Below, in pieces: positions 22,407-35,636 of a DNA stretch of 64,000 nucleotides. Each line of letters opens with the position of its first letter. Position 1 is the stretch's first letter. Made by a program: the position numbers and the translations under genes. Location: positions 3,720,001 to 3,784,000 of the forward strand of contig JACGCN010000001.1 of NCBI GenBank assembly GCA_014905825.1, written 5' to 3'. This DNA comes from Lyophyllum atratum. Lineage: Eukaryota; Basidiomycota; Agaricomycetes; Agaricales; Lyophyllaceae. Under the pieces are notes generated by a model. It did no database searches, was not told the DNA's origin, and saw nothing but the letters and a program-made list of their open reading frames with translations.

Positions 22407-23639
22407 ATATCTGAATGGAGACGATAATTACGGATGAAAGTGGGCTTGTCGGGCGTGACGTGATGTGAGGTTGTAGCATGGAACAGCTCAAGACAGGCGG
22501 CACCAGGCAGTCATTATGGGCAAGAACCAGTTACTTCGTACGTAGTGGCATTAGAAACAGAGCCCTTGCTTCGAAGACTAGACGGGCGTCGAGAATAAGA
22601 AGGCCGGCCGGATTTGGATTCCTATAAGAAGTTTCCCGGACAGCTTCGCAAATAAACACCGTGACTAGCAGCATGATTTCGAAGATCCATGCATTCAACA
22701 CGGTACATGGTCAATGGATGGCTTGCTTCGTATCGTAAGGGTATGAAAAGCTCTTGGAATGGTTTTCTGCGTGAAGGCGCGAGTTTCACCGTTCTTTACC
22801 CTGGTCTCGTAGATGGTAGTCATACCCTGGGTAGCAAGCTGACCAGGGTGAGGTAACCCTTCTATTGAAGGAGACTAGAGCACATGAGAAGTCTTCTCCA
22901 TAGAAAAGAGCAGCACTTCGACTGAAAGAAAAAAGTTTCTTTGACATAATCAGTGGTCAGATCTCTAAAATCGCTGATGTCAAATCGCGGGCATTGATTT
23001 GATGAGATTCAAAGTCAGCGACGCCTGCAACAACTCTCTATGCACCCCCTCTTGAAGTACTAGTTACCATTCCGTCTATTCTAAAAGATCTTTGACATAT
23101 GACTGAAGCGATCGTCGAGATTAGCCAGTACTACATGCTATGATTTTGAATTTAGGCTGTTGATCGCGAACCCTTCACCTTATTCCATTTTTTTAGTGAT
23201 TACTGAGACAATGGACTGCTCCGATGAGCTGTCTTCAAGCCACGAAGTCGGTAGGTACGATCGAGCTCGAGAGTATGATGCATAAGAGTCCATCAACGAA
23301 CCTCGTGGCTCGGGAGTTGCAGATATGAAATTTGGTGGAGCTCAAGATGATAAATGATCAATCAATCTCTTAAAAACATGGCGGATAGACATCTTAGTGG
23401 TGAACTCGGGGCGAAGGGATAGGCTGGCCATCCTACTACTGAGATTGAAGTCAGCACAGGTGGACGAATTGAATCATCCCCCTTTGATGCCAAGTTACAC
23501 AGACAGCCATAAACTCTGACCAATCAATAGGTTGGATGAGTATATGACGAGAACGAATGATTAGAGACAACTTATAAATGTCAGGAGGACAAAACGGTCC
23601 ATCATTGTGGTGCGAAGGGGTACAAAATGCCAATTTGAA
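22407..23639. other. AT-richer intergenic region
   Basis: About 1.2 kb without a supported gene. It has one 9-bp inverted repeat (ACCCTGGTC at 22798 and its complement at 22841). No transposon ends or RNA gene were seen. Confidence 0.45.
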
Positions 23640-24191
23640 TTAGAAAATATTGCAGCGAGACTGTGCGCAGAATATAGTTGCTGCAGGAATGGCGCCACCT
23701 GCTGCAATGTGCCTCTGGACTGGCTCCGAAACAAATGCAGGGCTCATGCAATATGCCTCGATGTTACGTGCCTCGGGGTCAAGAACGAACGCGGCATGAT
23801 AAGTCGGAAAATATTGTTTTCGAATTCCCGGTGGCCGGTTACAGGTTGTATCTGCTTTTCTGTGTTTAAGAGTCGTCAACAGAAGATAGGAGCGTAAACT
23901 TTGGTAATATACAGAGCGGCATGGAAGTCCCGGACTTGCTGGCAATTGGACGCACGGAAGGCGATGCGAAGCTTCTCCTCTTTTTCTCCCTCTGACACGT
24001 CTACTTCGGGAGCAATCCAGAACGCGAGGGCAGGGAAATTGTTCCCCATTCCAATAATATCTCTCGCAGGTCCCGATCGCATTTTGTACCTGTAGTAAGC
24101 CAAGTGGAGGGTCAGTAGACAGTACAAATTCAGGCTAGAGCCAGACCTCACCCTAGGGTTTGAGGGAGGCAAGATAGAAGTCTTTCATCGC
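23640..24191 (-). pseudogene. Glyoxalase/VOC-family pseudogene
   Basis: Segments match fungal VOC-fold (glyoxalase/bleomycin-resistance) proteins in order: MKDFYLASLKP, then YKM...GMGNNFPALAFWIAPE, RIAFRASNCQQVRDFHAAL, and YFPTYHAAFVLDPEARNIEA. Two introns can be placed between them (about 24094-24154, GTGAGG...CTACAG; and a second ending in ACACAG), both in phase. The conserved LKPLGYK junction is broken: the exon reads AAA CCC TAG, which a missing C would explain, so translation stops after about 11 codons of this exon. The first exon was not found, and the conserved GGxCNGPPG loop has changed to DTTCNRPPG. This is most likely a decayed gene. Confidence 0.6.
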
Positions 24192-24546
24192 CTAGACATT
24201 CACGACAGATACGCCGATGTGCGAAGGCGGTGAACGAGTTATTCACTCTCCCTGAAGCTTGTTCCAAAATTCGGCTCCGCCAACATCGAGTGAGGATATT
24301 TCATTATATGGCCACAGCACACTCCATCATCACGGGTTGAGGAAGAGATTCTTCTGGCGTGCGTCCATCAGTGGCGGCTAATGTTGAGAATAAGGACTAC
24401 TTGGGCGGAAACAGATGATGTTCAAAGAGGCGACGCGTTATTGTCTAGTATTTGGTCCTTGAAGTATGTGCCGGGCAGATTAGCCGACTGACCCGGTCTC
24501 TTTCTATAACCTTCAGGTGGACGGGATAAGCACGTAGCTTGTCGCG
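24192..24546 (+). promoter_or_regulatory. Upstream region of the methylisocitrate lyase gene
   Basis: About 350 bases between the VOC relic and the next start codon. They probably carry the promoter and leader of the plus-strand gene. A pyrimidine-rich stretch (ctctttctataacc) lies about 50 nt before the ATG. No specific binding site can be named. Confidence 0.35.
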
Positions 24547-26915
24547 ATGCTCTCCATGCGGCCAGCCCTCAGGGTTTCTGGCATTCGTCAAACCCTTCGA
24601 ACGATGTCATCGGCGGCCTCGACTGTTCCAACCCTTCCACTTCAGCCCCCTTCGGTGGACGAGGAGGCTGCCCTTTTCGGGCAGCGCACGTCGGAGATGG
24701 AGGACTTCTTCAATCAACCCAGGTTTGAGTCTATCAAACGAACTTATTCTGCCTCAGATGTTGCCTCAAAGCAAGGCTCGATGCCTGCTCTGCCTCTTCC
24801 GTCGACACTGCTTGCGAACAAGCTGCATGCTCTGTTCTCCAAAGCAGCCAAGGAAGAAAAGCCAATACACACCATGGGAGCCATAGACCCTGTGCAAATG
24901 ACCCAGATGGCGCGTCACCAGGAGGTCGTATACATCTCGGGCTGGGCAGCGTCCAGTGTCTTGACCACCGGCAACAACGAAGTCGGACCGGATCTTGGGT
25001 ATGTCCACAAATGGTCTCCGACGATACCTTGCTAACATATGTGCTGCAGTGATTACCCGTACACCACAGTACCAAATCAGGTGCACCGGATATTCCGTGC
25101 TCAACAGCTACATGACAAGAAACATTATGATGAACGTTTGGCTGCCTCCCCCGAACAACGTAAAAAAATGGAATACGTCGACTACCTCAGACCTATCATT
25201 GCGGATGCCGATACTGGGTGGATATTCTATATCCATAATTTGACAAGGCCTCAGTAACATTTTGACAGACATGGTGGCCTCTCAGCTGTCATGAAGCTCG
25301 TCAAACTCTTTGCAGAATCTGTAAATCCACGCATTGTCATTTAAAATTTTGGGAATTTCAAGGAAGCTAAATATTGAATGACGGCAGGGGGCGTCTGCTA
25401 TCCATCTCGAGGATCAGTTGCACGGTGGTAAAAAGGTTGGGTTTTAGGATATCATCCATACAGGTCGAAGCTGACTCTTTAGCTAGTGTGGCCACCTCGC
25501 GGGCAAAGTTCTTGTCCCGACCTCCACTCACATTTCACGCCTCATTGCTGGACGATTCCAAACGGACATACTCAAATCGACCATGCACCTGATTGCTCGT
25601 ACTGATTCTGAATCTGCGAAACTCATCTCTTCAAACGTTGATGTTACCGACCAAGAGTTTATCCTGGGGACTACAATCGAAAGTGCCCACTCCCTCGCCC
25701 AAGTGCTATCGGAAGCCGAAGCCAGGGGCGCAAGTGGTGCTGAGGTTGATCAATTGGAGAAAGATTGGACTGCGAGTCATCAGATGGTGACATTTGATCA
25801 AGGTTGGTCTTTATATATGTCAGGTGAAACGCATGCTCAGTTATCGCGCTCAGCCGTGCAAAAGGCAATTGATAAATCTAGCATTGGGAACAAAGATGAG
25901 GCATACAAGTCATACCTCTCTGCTGTCGCAGGAAAATCAACTAATGAGAGGCGCGCAATTGCGACCGATATCTTGGGCGAAAGCGTTTTCTGGGATTGTG
26001 ACCGTATGTCGTTCTGCGTGCGTTGATCCTGATCTCGTTGAAGACAACCGTTCCTGTCATCAGTTCCACGCACACGAGAGGGATACTATCATTATACGGG
26101 CGGTGTTGAGGTCCGTCGCACCCCACAGACAGCATGAAATCGAAGACTTAATTGATGGCCCATTAGGCTGCAATCAAACGTACCATGGCATATGCGCCGT
26201 ATGCGGACCTTCTGTGGCTAGAAACCAAGGCACCGGATCTGGAGCAAGCCAGATACTTTGCGAGAAAGATCAGGGAGAAATACCCTGGAAAGTAAGCTTC
26301 ATTATACCATACATTCCTACCGGCGGCATCTGATCTGAAGGTTATTAGATGGTTTGTATACAATCTGAGTCCGAGTTTCAACTGGTCACAGCACGGATTC
26401 TCTGGTAACCTTATTTACAAATCCAAAAGTGTGCTGCTGACCTGACTGTTTAGATACCGACTTGAAGAATTTTGTGTGGGAGCTGGCAAAAGAAGGGTAA
26501 TTGTGCACTTTTCATTGTCCTTTCATTACTCAAGAGCTATCGTTAGCTTTGTCCTCCAACTCATTTCATTGGCCGGACTTCACAGCAACGCTGTCGTCAC
26601 CGGTCCGTGTATGACTTTCAGTTTTCAGAATGCATCTTTACCGTTTCCCTTCTCAGCTGAGCTCGCTGCCAGATTCAAAGATGATGGTATGTTGGCCTAC
26701 GTACAACTCATCCAACGCAAGGAAAAAGAGATTGGCTGCGATGTGCTGACCCATCAGAAATGGTTTGTCTCTTTCGTTCATCTGGTGCGCATGACTGACA
26801 TGTTCGGGCCGCCAGGAGTGGTGCAAATTACATTGACAGAATCTTATCGAGCGTCTCATCAGGGTCTTCTTCGACCTCTGCCATTGGAAAAGATTCTACG
26901 GAACACACGTTCTAA
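24547..26915 (+). CDS. ICL2: 2-Methylisocitrate lyase, mitochondrial
   Basis: Thirteen exons: 24547-24998, 25050-25217, 25269-25320, 25388-25435, 25487-25802, 25854-26003, 26064-26110, 26167-26291, 26349-26404, 26454-26496, 26547-26602, 26657-26762, 26816-26915. They sum to 1719 nt, 572 aa. The enzyme cleaves 2-methylisocitrate to pyruvate and succinate, the last step of the methylcitrate cycle for propionyl-CoA removal. Visible motifs: [57 protein letters not shown] (the catalytic KKCGH is split by an intron), [16 protein letters not shown] and [14 protein letters not shown]. The N-terminus ([19 protein letters not shown]) is a typical mitochondrial presequence, and HQEVVY and SGWAASS favour methylisocitrate lyase over glyoxylate-cycle isocitrate lyase. 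One donor (GTGGAT at 25218) is weak. Confidence 0.93.
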
Positions 26916-27273
26916 ATTCGTACATACAGGTCCAAGTGGCAGCTAAGATGTTCTCCATCATTACGATGACCGAAGGCTGGGGTACTGAAAGCCGATTGCG
27001 TGCAAATTATACCGCTCGTTAATGTATTGTACTTAGCTGGACGGAGGGATGAATGTAAAATAGAAGATCCTGTCATTTTCTGATGACAAGATCACATCAA
27101 CCAGTAAACTCAGTAAACGTGGGTGATATCGATGACGTCTAGCCGCGCCTGAACGTGATACACAAATTACTTTGCGTACTGACCATTCTTCGTTGGACCC
27201 TGCACACACGCCCCCTCTTATCTTCCTCATCTGCAACCACATTTCTGTCCACCAGCGTCCACCACGAGCAGCC
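26916..27273. other. Intergenic region between ICL2 and NTE1
   Basis: About 360 bases holding the 3' end of the lyase transcript and the promoter/leader of NTE1. No other feature is visible. Confidence 0.5.
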
Positions 27274-30200
27274 ATGGACGCCGAGGCGGTGGAGTCCGTT
27301 GATAGACACCCACTTGTGTCTTTGGTGTCTGCTTGTTTTTGGGTAATTCGTACGTCTGCGGCCACGAGTTCAACGGAACGACAATCTAACTCAATTGCCA
27401 GTATGGGTGCTATCATGTACGAGGGCGCTGGTCGCTTTTGTCACCATAACTATCCCTCGATACATCTATGCCATCCTTTCGTACTCCATGACCTTAACAG
27501 TGCGTCCGCAACTTCTAATACGTACCCGGACTGCATTGTGATTGCTTATCACCTCGATACCCCAGTTGAATTTTTGGAACTTTGCTGTTCTATTCGTCCT
27601 CTCGTGCATTGCTTTGAACTACTGGATACGCTTCCGATATCTCAACGAGTACACTCAGTTGAAGGAACCCCCGTTGGTGAAGCCAGACGTGAACGAACTA
27701 CATCCTGATATTAACACAGGTGAAGAGCTTGTTCTTATCGTTTTACGAATCACCTAATACGTGTAACCCGTCAAGATCCACCTCCAACATTTCACAATTA
27801 CCTCGACGATTTCCTCCAAGCGGTCCGCGTCTTCGGCTTCGTGAGTCTTACATCTTTATGTCAGTCAAATCACAGCTGAATGTTAACTAAAGTTGGAAAA
27901 ACCGGTATGTGCCATCCTGGCCACCCCATATTGCGGCACTTATCCGTTGCCTAGGTCTTCCATGAACTCGCCCGACATCTTCAGACAAGACGGTTGATCG
28001 CAGGAGACAGCATGTCTCTTGATCAGGACAAGAGCTTCTACTGCGTTGTTGATGGCATGGTGCAAGTCTTCGCTCAGACGGGTCCAAAGGCCGAATCGCA
28101 ACAGAGTTTGTGGGATCATGAGGACATGAATGGCTACCAGCTCCTCAACGAGGTCGGAAGCGGTGGAACCCTTTCCAGTCTGTTCACGATCCTCAGTCTA
28201 TTTACAGAGGATGTAAAAATGAGCTGGCAGGACGATATCCCCGACGTTGCCGACGAATACACTGACAACGATAACGACACTGCAGCCGCACCTCATCTTC
28301 AACGAGCCAATTCAGATGTCTCGCAGCTTGATCTCGAGAGTCAGCCCAGAAGTCATATGCGAAAGTCATCGGTCTCATCCACCGCTTCAACGGTTCATGC
28401 TGCCGAGGTCCTGTCGCCCACGAGAGGGGGGTCGATGTCCCCGAGTTCCCGTGACGAACCACAGACACGACGCATGCCCTCATTCTCGCAGAGTACTTTT
28501 CGGCCCAGCAATATAACCCATGACGGTGTCGTTGCTCGGGCTACAGAGGACACAACTTTAGCCGTCATTCCAGCTGAGGCATTCCGAAGGCTCACTAAAA
28601 ACTTTCCGAAGGCCACCGGTCACATCGTTCAAGGTTATAGTGATGGTTTGTTGTGCACCCTCCTTTTTCTCATGACTTTTGCTTCCAGTGATCCTTACAA
28701 GGTTTTCTCGCGTCACCTTCAACGCAGCTCACAAGTACCTTGGGTTGACTAGTGAAGTGCTTCGAACAGAGAAGGCCATCAATGATATTGCCTGCCATCC
28801 TCTTCCAGCCTCATTTTACGAGTCTGGAGGCGTCCAGCACCTGCGACAACGGTTCGATGGACGATCGTCTGACACGGAGAACGACTACTTCAGCTTTACC
28901 AACACTCCAACGACGGCGTCACCCCAGTCGAAAGCCGAAGAATCGTTAGACGGCTCATCCAAGGCCTCTAGATCCTCATCCAAGGTGGATCTTCCAAACG
29001 TTCCACTTCCTTCTTTCAAGAGACAGCAGTCCTCTCCTTTCAGCAGGGGTTCGCGAGATACAGTGCAAGCTGGGGATCTTCTCATCCCATCAAGTGCAGC
29101 GAACGACAGCCATCGACCTCTCACTCGGTCTTATAGTATTCTGAACACCCCCCGAGTTACTCGAAAACCTGAGACAGAACCTCACGCTGGTAAAGCTGAC
29201 AGAGCATCATCTTTTGAGGACTTCGACCTCAGAGAAGAGGTGATGTCCTGCATCGCCAAATCGATTGGTCTACTGCAGCCTCCTCTGAGCGGAAGTGATT
29301 CTGTTGAAACATCTCCCGCGACTCGCCCCGCTGATTCTCGACGTTCTTCGGAAACGTTCGACTCGCCATTTGGCTCCCTTTCGTTACTGGATATCAACGA
29401 TGATAGCTCTAGTCTCACCGCTAGCTCGATCACTTCTAGTGGAGATTATATGAGCGGTCTTGACAATGAGGTCGAGATTTTGTTCTATGCTGCCGGAACT
29501 ACTCTTGCGAGGGCGGGCGAACTTAATGCAGGTGAACCTGGTTTTCTTTTCACCTCGAAGACAAAATCTCAACGACTGATAGGTCTTTTCTACGTGATTG
29601 AAGGGTTCCTCGACATCCTTCTACCTAGCGAAGTGCCATCAGCCCGTACTCCGAACTCAGGTCAAGCTGATCCTGGAGCGAAGAGCAAAGCGACACAACA
29701 AAAGCTTCTATTCACTGTCAAGCCTGGAGGAATAGCAGGTTATCTTTGTGAGTATTTTGGTCCCCTTGTCCTCCGCGTTTCTCAATTCCCCTAAGCTTCG
29801 CTCTGTAACACTGCGTCCTACGTGGATATCACGGCGAAGACTGACACCTACGTTGGATTCCTATCCTCTCATGCGCTAGAGCGGTTGCTTGAAAAACGGC
29901 CCATTGTATTACTGACCCTTGCGAAGCGTCTTATATCAATGCTTTCACCCCTCAGTGAGTCCCAGAGCATAGTTTAGTGGAACCGAAGTCCTGACTTGCC
30001 TTAGTCCTGCACATCGATGCATCCCTGGACTGGGTGCAAGTGAACGCTGGTCAGGTACTTTGGAGACCAGACGACGTTAGCGACAGCTTCTACATCGTCA
30101 TCAATGGGCGTTTACGGGCGATCATGGAGACAGAAGCAGGCGCAGTCACTATCGTAGGAGAATACGGTCAGGGCGACACCGTTGGTGAGCTAGACGTCAT

Positions 30201-32740
30201 TACAAGCTCCCCCAGGCGAAACACTGTCCATGCGATCCGCGATACCGAACTTATTCGGATGCCTCAAACTTTGTTTAATGCGATCTCCGCCCGGTAAGTA
30301 CAAACGTCTCAATATCTCATTCAAGCTCTTACATCTCGAACCTCGAACAGGAACCCTCAGACGACCGCTCAGTAAGCTTACTCGTGTCCTATCTCACATC
30401 ATCTAATTGTCGGCGCCAGGCTTTTACGGATGATTGCTTCGCGGGTCAGAGACGAAGTTGATTCGTCTACAACGGCGCAGTCGAGGAACTTGAGCCCAGA
30501 CCTTGGGCACAACAATACCAACTTGAAGACCGTCGCCATCCTCCCGGTTTCCAGGAACGTGCCAATTGATGCCTTTGCTCGCAAGCTACAGGTGGCTCTG
30601 GAGGGCATCGGGGCTTCCACCTCCTTTCTTAACCAAGCTTCCATTTCAAGCCATCTAGGTCGGCATGCGTTTACCCGTATGGGGAAGCTCAAGGTGAATA
30701 CATGCCGATGCTGTCATCGTCGAGGGCTTATACTGAAACGGTATCAGTCAGCTGGCTGGCTTGCTGACCAGGAACAGAAATACCGGACGGTGCTCTACGT
30801 TGCGGACTCCCCTGTTAATAGTTCTTGGACACAGACATGCATTCGGCAGGCGGATTGTGTCATGATCGTGGGGATGGGAGATGATCCCAGTATAGGCGAG
30901 TACGAAAGGCTGTTACTCTCAATGAAGACAACTGCGCGCAAGGAGCTTATTCTCTTGCATCCGGATCGTTCCGTCGCTCCTGGCTCTACCCGCGAATGGC
31001 TGAAAGTCAGTGTGATCCACTTTATTTTCAAGCTATTGCTCATGTCTCATAGAACCGACCATGGGTCCATCGACACGTCCACGTCGAACTTACGGTAAGA
31101 CATTCCGCCTAACTTCTAGGATTTCACTCACTTCGCGTGCAGGGTCTCGTCTTGCCAATACCCAAGTCCGTTGCCCTTCCCAAAGATCCGGATGCGGTGA
31201 CGGCTCTCAAGAACCTCAAAGACAAAGTTCAAAGTGGTATTCAAAAATACCGAGGTACCGCAGCTGACCTTCGCCCCCAACGGTCACCTCACATCAACGA
31301 TTTTGCTCGACTTGCAAGAAGGATATGTGGCAAGTCCATTGGTCTCGTTTTGGGTGGAGGTGGTGCTCGTGGAATTGCGCATTTGGTAAATCATTAGATG
31401 GTGACCTCTTGAAACGATGCTGACCACCGTCTTAGGGCCTTCTTCGTGCGCTGGAGGAATATGAGATTCCCATAGATCATATTGCGGGTGAGAGGCGCCG
31501 TTCATTCCTGTCGCCTGCGATGACTGACGTGGAACCGCAATAGGCACCAGTATCGGTGCATTGATCGGTGGACTTTACGCAAGAGAGGGTGATCTGATTT
31601 CTACTGCTGGTCGCGCTAAGCAATTCAGCGGGAGGATGGGCAACATATGGCGGATACTGTCTGATGTGACCTATCCCATCGTCGCATACACTACGGTGAA
31701 TATTTTCATTCATCATTTACTTTACAGACCGCAGCTCATCCCCAATCGTAGGGTCACGAATTCAACAGATCAATATTTAAGGTGGGATCGTCGTTGTCTT
31801 GGTCTCATGCCCTTGCTAAAATGTACAACAGGCGTTCTATGACCTCCACATAGAAGACATGTGGTTGCCGTACTTTTGCAACACTACGAATATTATCACA
31901 TCCCGGATGGAAATTCACGAAACTGGCTATGCTTGGAGATTTATCCGTGAGTTGAATCATATCTGATTCTTTGCCTAAGATTATGACCGTCGTGGTCCAG
32001 GTGCATCCATGACATTGGTTGGTCTGCTGCCACCGCTGTGCGACAACGGAAATCTCTTGGTTGATGGTGGTTACAGTAAGAAACACAAATCATAAAGTGG
32101 ATCAATGTCCTAAGTCATTCTTACAGTCGACAATCTCCCCGTATCGGCTATGTTCTCTATGGGCGCGAGCGAAGTCTTCGCGTGTGATGTTGGCTCGGTG
32201 AGTTATGCTTGCAGACAATCGCGTTCAAAGCTCATTTCCTGCAATACAGCTCGACGATAACTCTCCTCGCAACTTCGGTGATTCTGTGTCCGGATGGTGG
32301 CTTTTGATAAACAGGTGGAACCCATTCTCAAATGCAAGGGATGTTCCAGCTATCACAGAGATTCAAAGTCGACTAGCATAGTTCGTGTTTCACGCATGCT
32401 GTTATTCTTGAGTCCATCTGATCTTGTTCTAGCGTGTCAAGCGTGAAGACGCTGGAAGACGCCAAGGTGGCAAAGGGGTGTTTCTACATTCAACTGCCTG
32501 TGCACGAGGTACGTCGCTTAGCTTATTCTTCCCTCTAGGTCTATTTACCGACTCGTACAGTATGGGACCCTGCAATTTGGCAAGTTCGAGGAAATCCATC
32601 AGCAGGGGTACCAAGCTGCGATGGAAATTCTGAAGAAATTAGACGAAGAAGATAGACTTCCCTCCCCGTTTATCGATGGAAAGGAGGTAGCTATGAATGG
32701 CAGGAAGAAGGGGCGCAGTGCACGGAGGAACTCCGTATAG
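27274..32740 (+). CDS. NTE1: Lysophospholipase NTE1 (patatin-like phospholipase)
   Basis: Twenty-three exons sum to 4311 nt, 1436 aa, all phases consistent. Exon starts: 27274, 27402, 27566, 27776, 27893, 27955, 28689, 29796, 30005, 30351, 30420, 30748, 31053, 31143, 31436, 31544, 31752, 31832, 32001, 32127, 32250, 32433, 32561. NTE1 is an ER-membrane enzyme that deacylates phosphatidylcholine to glycerophosphocholine. N-terminal membrane helices (residues about 15-85) are followed by cyclic-nucleotide-binding-like domains ([42 protein letters not shown]) interrupted by long Ser-rich inserts. The C-terminal patatin domain has the oxyanion loop [10 protein letters not shown], nucleophile GTSIGA and the DGGYIDNLP catalytic Asp. 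Exon 5 is only 12 nt (27893-27904), exon 10 is 21 nt and exon 17 is 30 nt. Confidence 0.95.
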
Positions 32741-32958
32741 TCAATCCTCCTTTCATCGACTTTTACTCACCAGGATCTAGCGAGTGGACCAATTATCGCA
32801 ACATCATAACCCTCAATTGTTTTACTATACACGGACTTTGTAGAATGCACTCATGTATCTTCGTACTACTTCAATAAACTTTAAAGCAGCCAGTGTTGCT
32901 CTAGCAATAATAGTATCCGGCATCCGGGCCGGTCAAAAGGTTTCGGTCTGTCCCGTTT

Positions 32959-35636
32959 ATGATGACGACCTCCATGTCTTCTGAGCCTGACGACCACACG
33001 ACACCACAATCCTCTGAAGCTGTTGTCGATGTGAACTTATTGAAGGAGATTGGGAGAAAGGCACTGATTGATGCATTGAACTCAGTATGTCGCGTCAAAT
33101 TCTTCAGACGAACACACTAAATACTTTGTAGGTGAATGGGGCAAAGACGCTCGTTCTGGATGCCTCGTTAGCTGGACCGCTTGGCCTCATAACAGAAGTT
33201 TCGTTGTTGAAGGTAAGCCTACGCATCGAAGACTTCATTCCGGTTTCTGAACAGAGCATTCAGCATCATGGCGTCGACAAGATGTTCTGGCTGGAACCTG
33301 GTTCACTATCCTCAACGACAGCCAGCATCGTATATCTATGTCGGCCTATGATAAAGTACGTCAAAATAATTGCCGGTATGTCCGTGCCGTGCATCTTCGT
33401 CCGTCTATGTTGACTTTGGGTAGCCCACATCAAACAACACGCGAAAGAGTCGCGAAAGCACACTTATACCCTCTTGCTTGTTCCACGGATATCGACACTT
33501 GTTACTCAGATACTTGAGGAGGAAGGAGTTCTGGGAGATGTCACCATATCATCTTACAACCTTCAGTTCATACCTTTGGCAGACGATGTTATATCCCTCG
33601 AGCACGACAATGCATTCAAGAGCCTATGGGTGGTGCGTGGAACCTCTAAGAGGCGTATCCTACTGATCATATGCTAGGACGGAGACGAAAGCGTCATTTT
33701 TGATTCCGCGCAAGCTTTAACCACCTTCCAAAAGCTGTATGGGCTCTTTCCGCGAATAGTTGGGAAGGGGGATGGTGCTGCTGTGCGTACACTTCTTATT
33801 AATCTAATTCACAACTATTTGACTGCGAAATAGCGTCTAGCAACTTTGTTGGCCCGCGAAACTCCCAAATCCTCCAATTCTTCCTCACCAGACACACTCT
33901 TAACACCATCCGAGAAGATTGATAGCTTGATTGTCGTAGATCGACGTGTCGACATGATTACGCCTCTGCTCACTCAACTCACCTATGAGGGTCTCATCGA
34001 TGAACTGATAGGGATTAAGAATTGTGAGTAGCATCTTAAATGACTGGGTGAACAGTACTGACGTGAACGTCAGCCCATGTGGAACTTCCAGCATCGCTTT
34101 TATCGCCACCAGCTCCCCCTGCGGCCAAGGCCGCTGATCCATCAACATCGACACCAACATCAAATCCACCAATCCCTAGCTTGAAGAAAGACGCCAAGAA
34201 GAAGCATCACTTAACAACCGCGACAGACCCTCTTTATGAAGAACTCAGAGATGTGAACTTCTCTTCAGTGGGGCGGAAGCTCAATAAAGTGGCTCGGCGA
34301 CTAGACGAAGACTACAGGGTAATTGCCACCCCTGTTCTAACAAAATCTCCAGCTTAAATGTTTATTTTCTGCAGACCAATCTGCAGTCCAAGACTGTTGC
34401 TCAGTTGCGCGACTTTGTTGGTAAACTTGGTGGTCTCCAGACGGAACACCAATCTCTACGGCTCCGTGCGTATATGTATTCCTGTTTACTCCTTACAGTG
34501 ATTGACATATCAAGTTAGACACCGGCCTGTCTGAATTACTCGTTCCTTTGACGAGAACGGAGCAATTCAATAAATCTCTGGAAATTCAGCAGAGTGGGTC
34601 TTCACGTCCAACTTGTTCTGTCCAGCCTGACCTGTTTCATAGATTTACTTGCTTCCTATGAAGTTTCTGCGCAAATCACTGCGGTAGAAGACATGATTGC
34701 ACAAGGGTCAGACATGCAAGTCGTTCTCAGATTGTTATGTCTCGCAAGTATCACCTCTGGCGGTATCAAAGCGAAAACCCTTGAAACCATCAAGCGCGAA
34801 ATATTACAGGTGTGTTTGAGGAGGCCTTCTGCTTGCAATTAACTGACTCCACCATAGGCATATGGATACAACTACCTCCCACTCTTACTCTCTCTTGCAT
34901 CACCACCACTCGGTATGCTACTACCACATCCTCTCCCAGCAACAGCCCCTCCCAGTCTAGCAGCCTCGAAATATCCCTTTGCGACGCTTCGCAAATCTCT
35001 TCGCCTGCTCGTTGACGATACTCCTGAAGGGCTCGACGAAGTGGAAAATGATATCAGTTTCACATACTCTGGATACGCGCCTATCAGCGTTCGTTTAGTC
35101 CAATGTGTCGCTCAGAAGGGAGGTGTCATAAGTAACCCTGCCGAAAAAGCCGCGAGCGATACCGATGGGAAACGTATTGCTCCACAAGGGAAAGTTCAGG
35201 CCCATCCAATTGTCGGCTGGAAAGGATTTGAAGACGTGGTTGCCGCGATACCAGGAGCAACTGTCGACATTGTGCAGACAGGCACTACCGGACGAGCACC
35301 CCCCATGGCTTCATTGCGTGAGTGTCCATCAAGCATCGTGTGGGATATTTCCTAACATCTTGGCAGTCCAACCCCGGGAGAAAGTAACGACGACAGTCGT
35401 GTTTTTCTTGGGTGGATGTACGTACACAGAAATTGCCGCATTGAGATGGGTTGGTCGACAAAACCGAGGTGAGTTCTCTATCAGGCAGGTCCGGCGATCA
35501 TTGTTGATTATGCGGTCACGCAGGACGGAAGTTCTTGATAGCGACGACAGGGATAATCAGTGGTACCAGCATTATTGATAGTATTGCAGATGTTGGGAAA
35601 CCTACAGCAGGTTCCAGAGGCGCCGCTGGTATCTGA
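32959..35636 (+). CDS. VPS33: Vps33, Sec1/Munc18 subunit of HOPS/CORVET
   Basis: Thirteen exons (32959-33084, 33132-33212, 33264-33375, 33424-33632, 33678-33782, 33834-34023, 34074-34318, 34375-34465, 34519-34593, 34643-34809, 34858-35317, 35367-35468, 35524-35636) sum to 2076 nt, 691 aa. Sec1-family signatures: [16 protein letters not shown] at the N-terminus, [40 protein letters not shown], and the C-terminal [15 protein letters not shown]. Vps33 binds SNAREs and, in HOPS/CORVET, drives endosome-vacuole fusion. A Pro/Ala/Lys-rich insert follows IGIKN, as in many fungal homologues. There are two adjacent ATGs (32959 and 32962) and a further Met at residue 6, so the exact start is uncertain by a few residues. 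Confidence 0.94.

Noticed and set aside
22798..22849. 9-bp inverted repeat ACCCTGGTC / GACCAGGGT
   Set aside because: It has no tRNA or transposon features around it. A single short inverted repeat is expected by chance in intergenic sequence.
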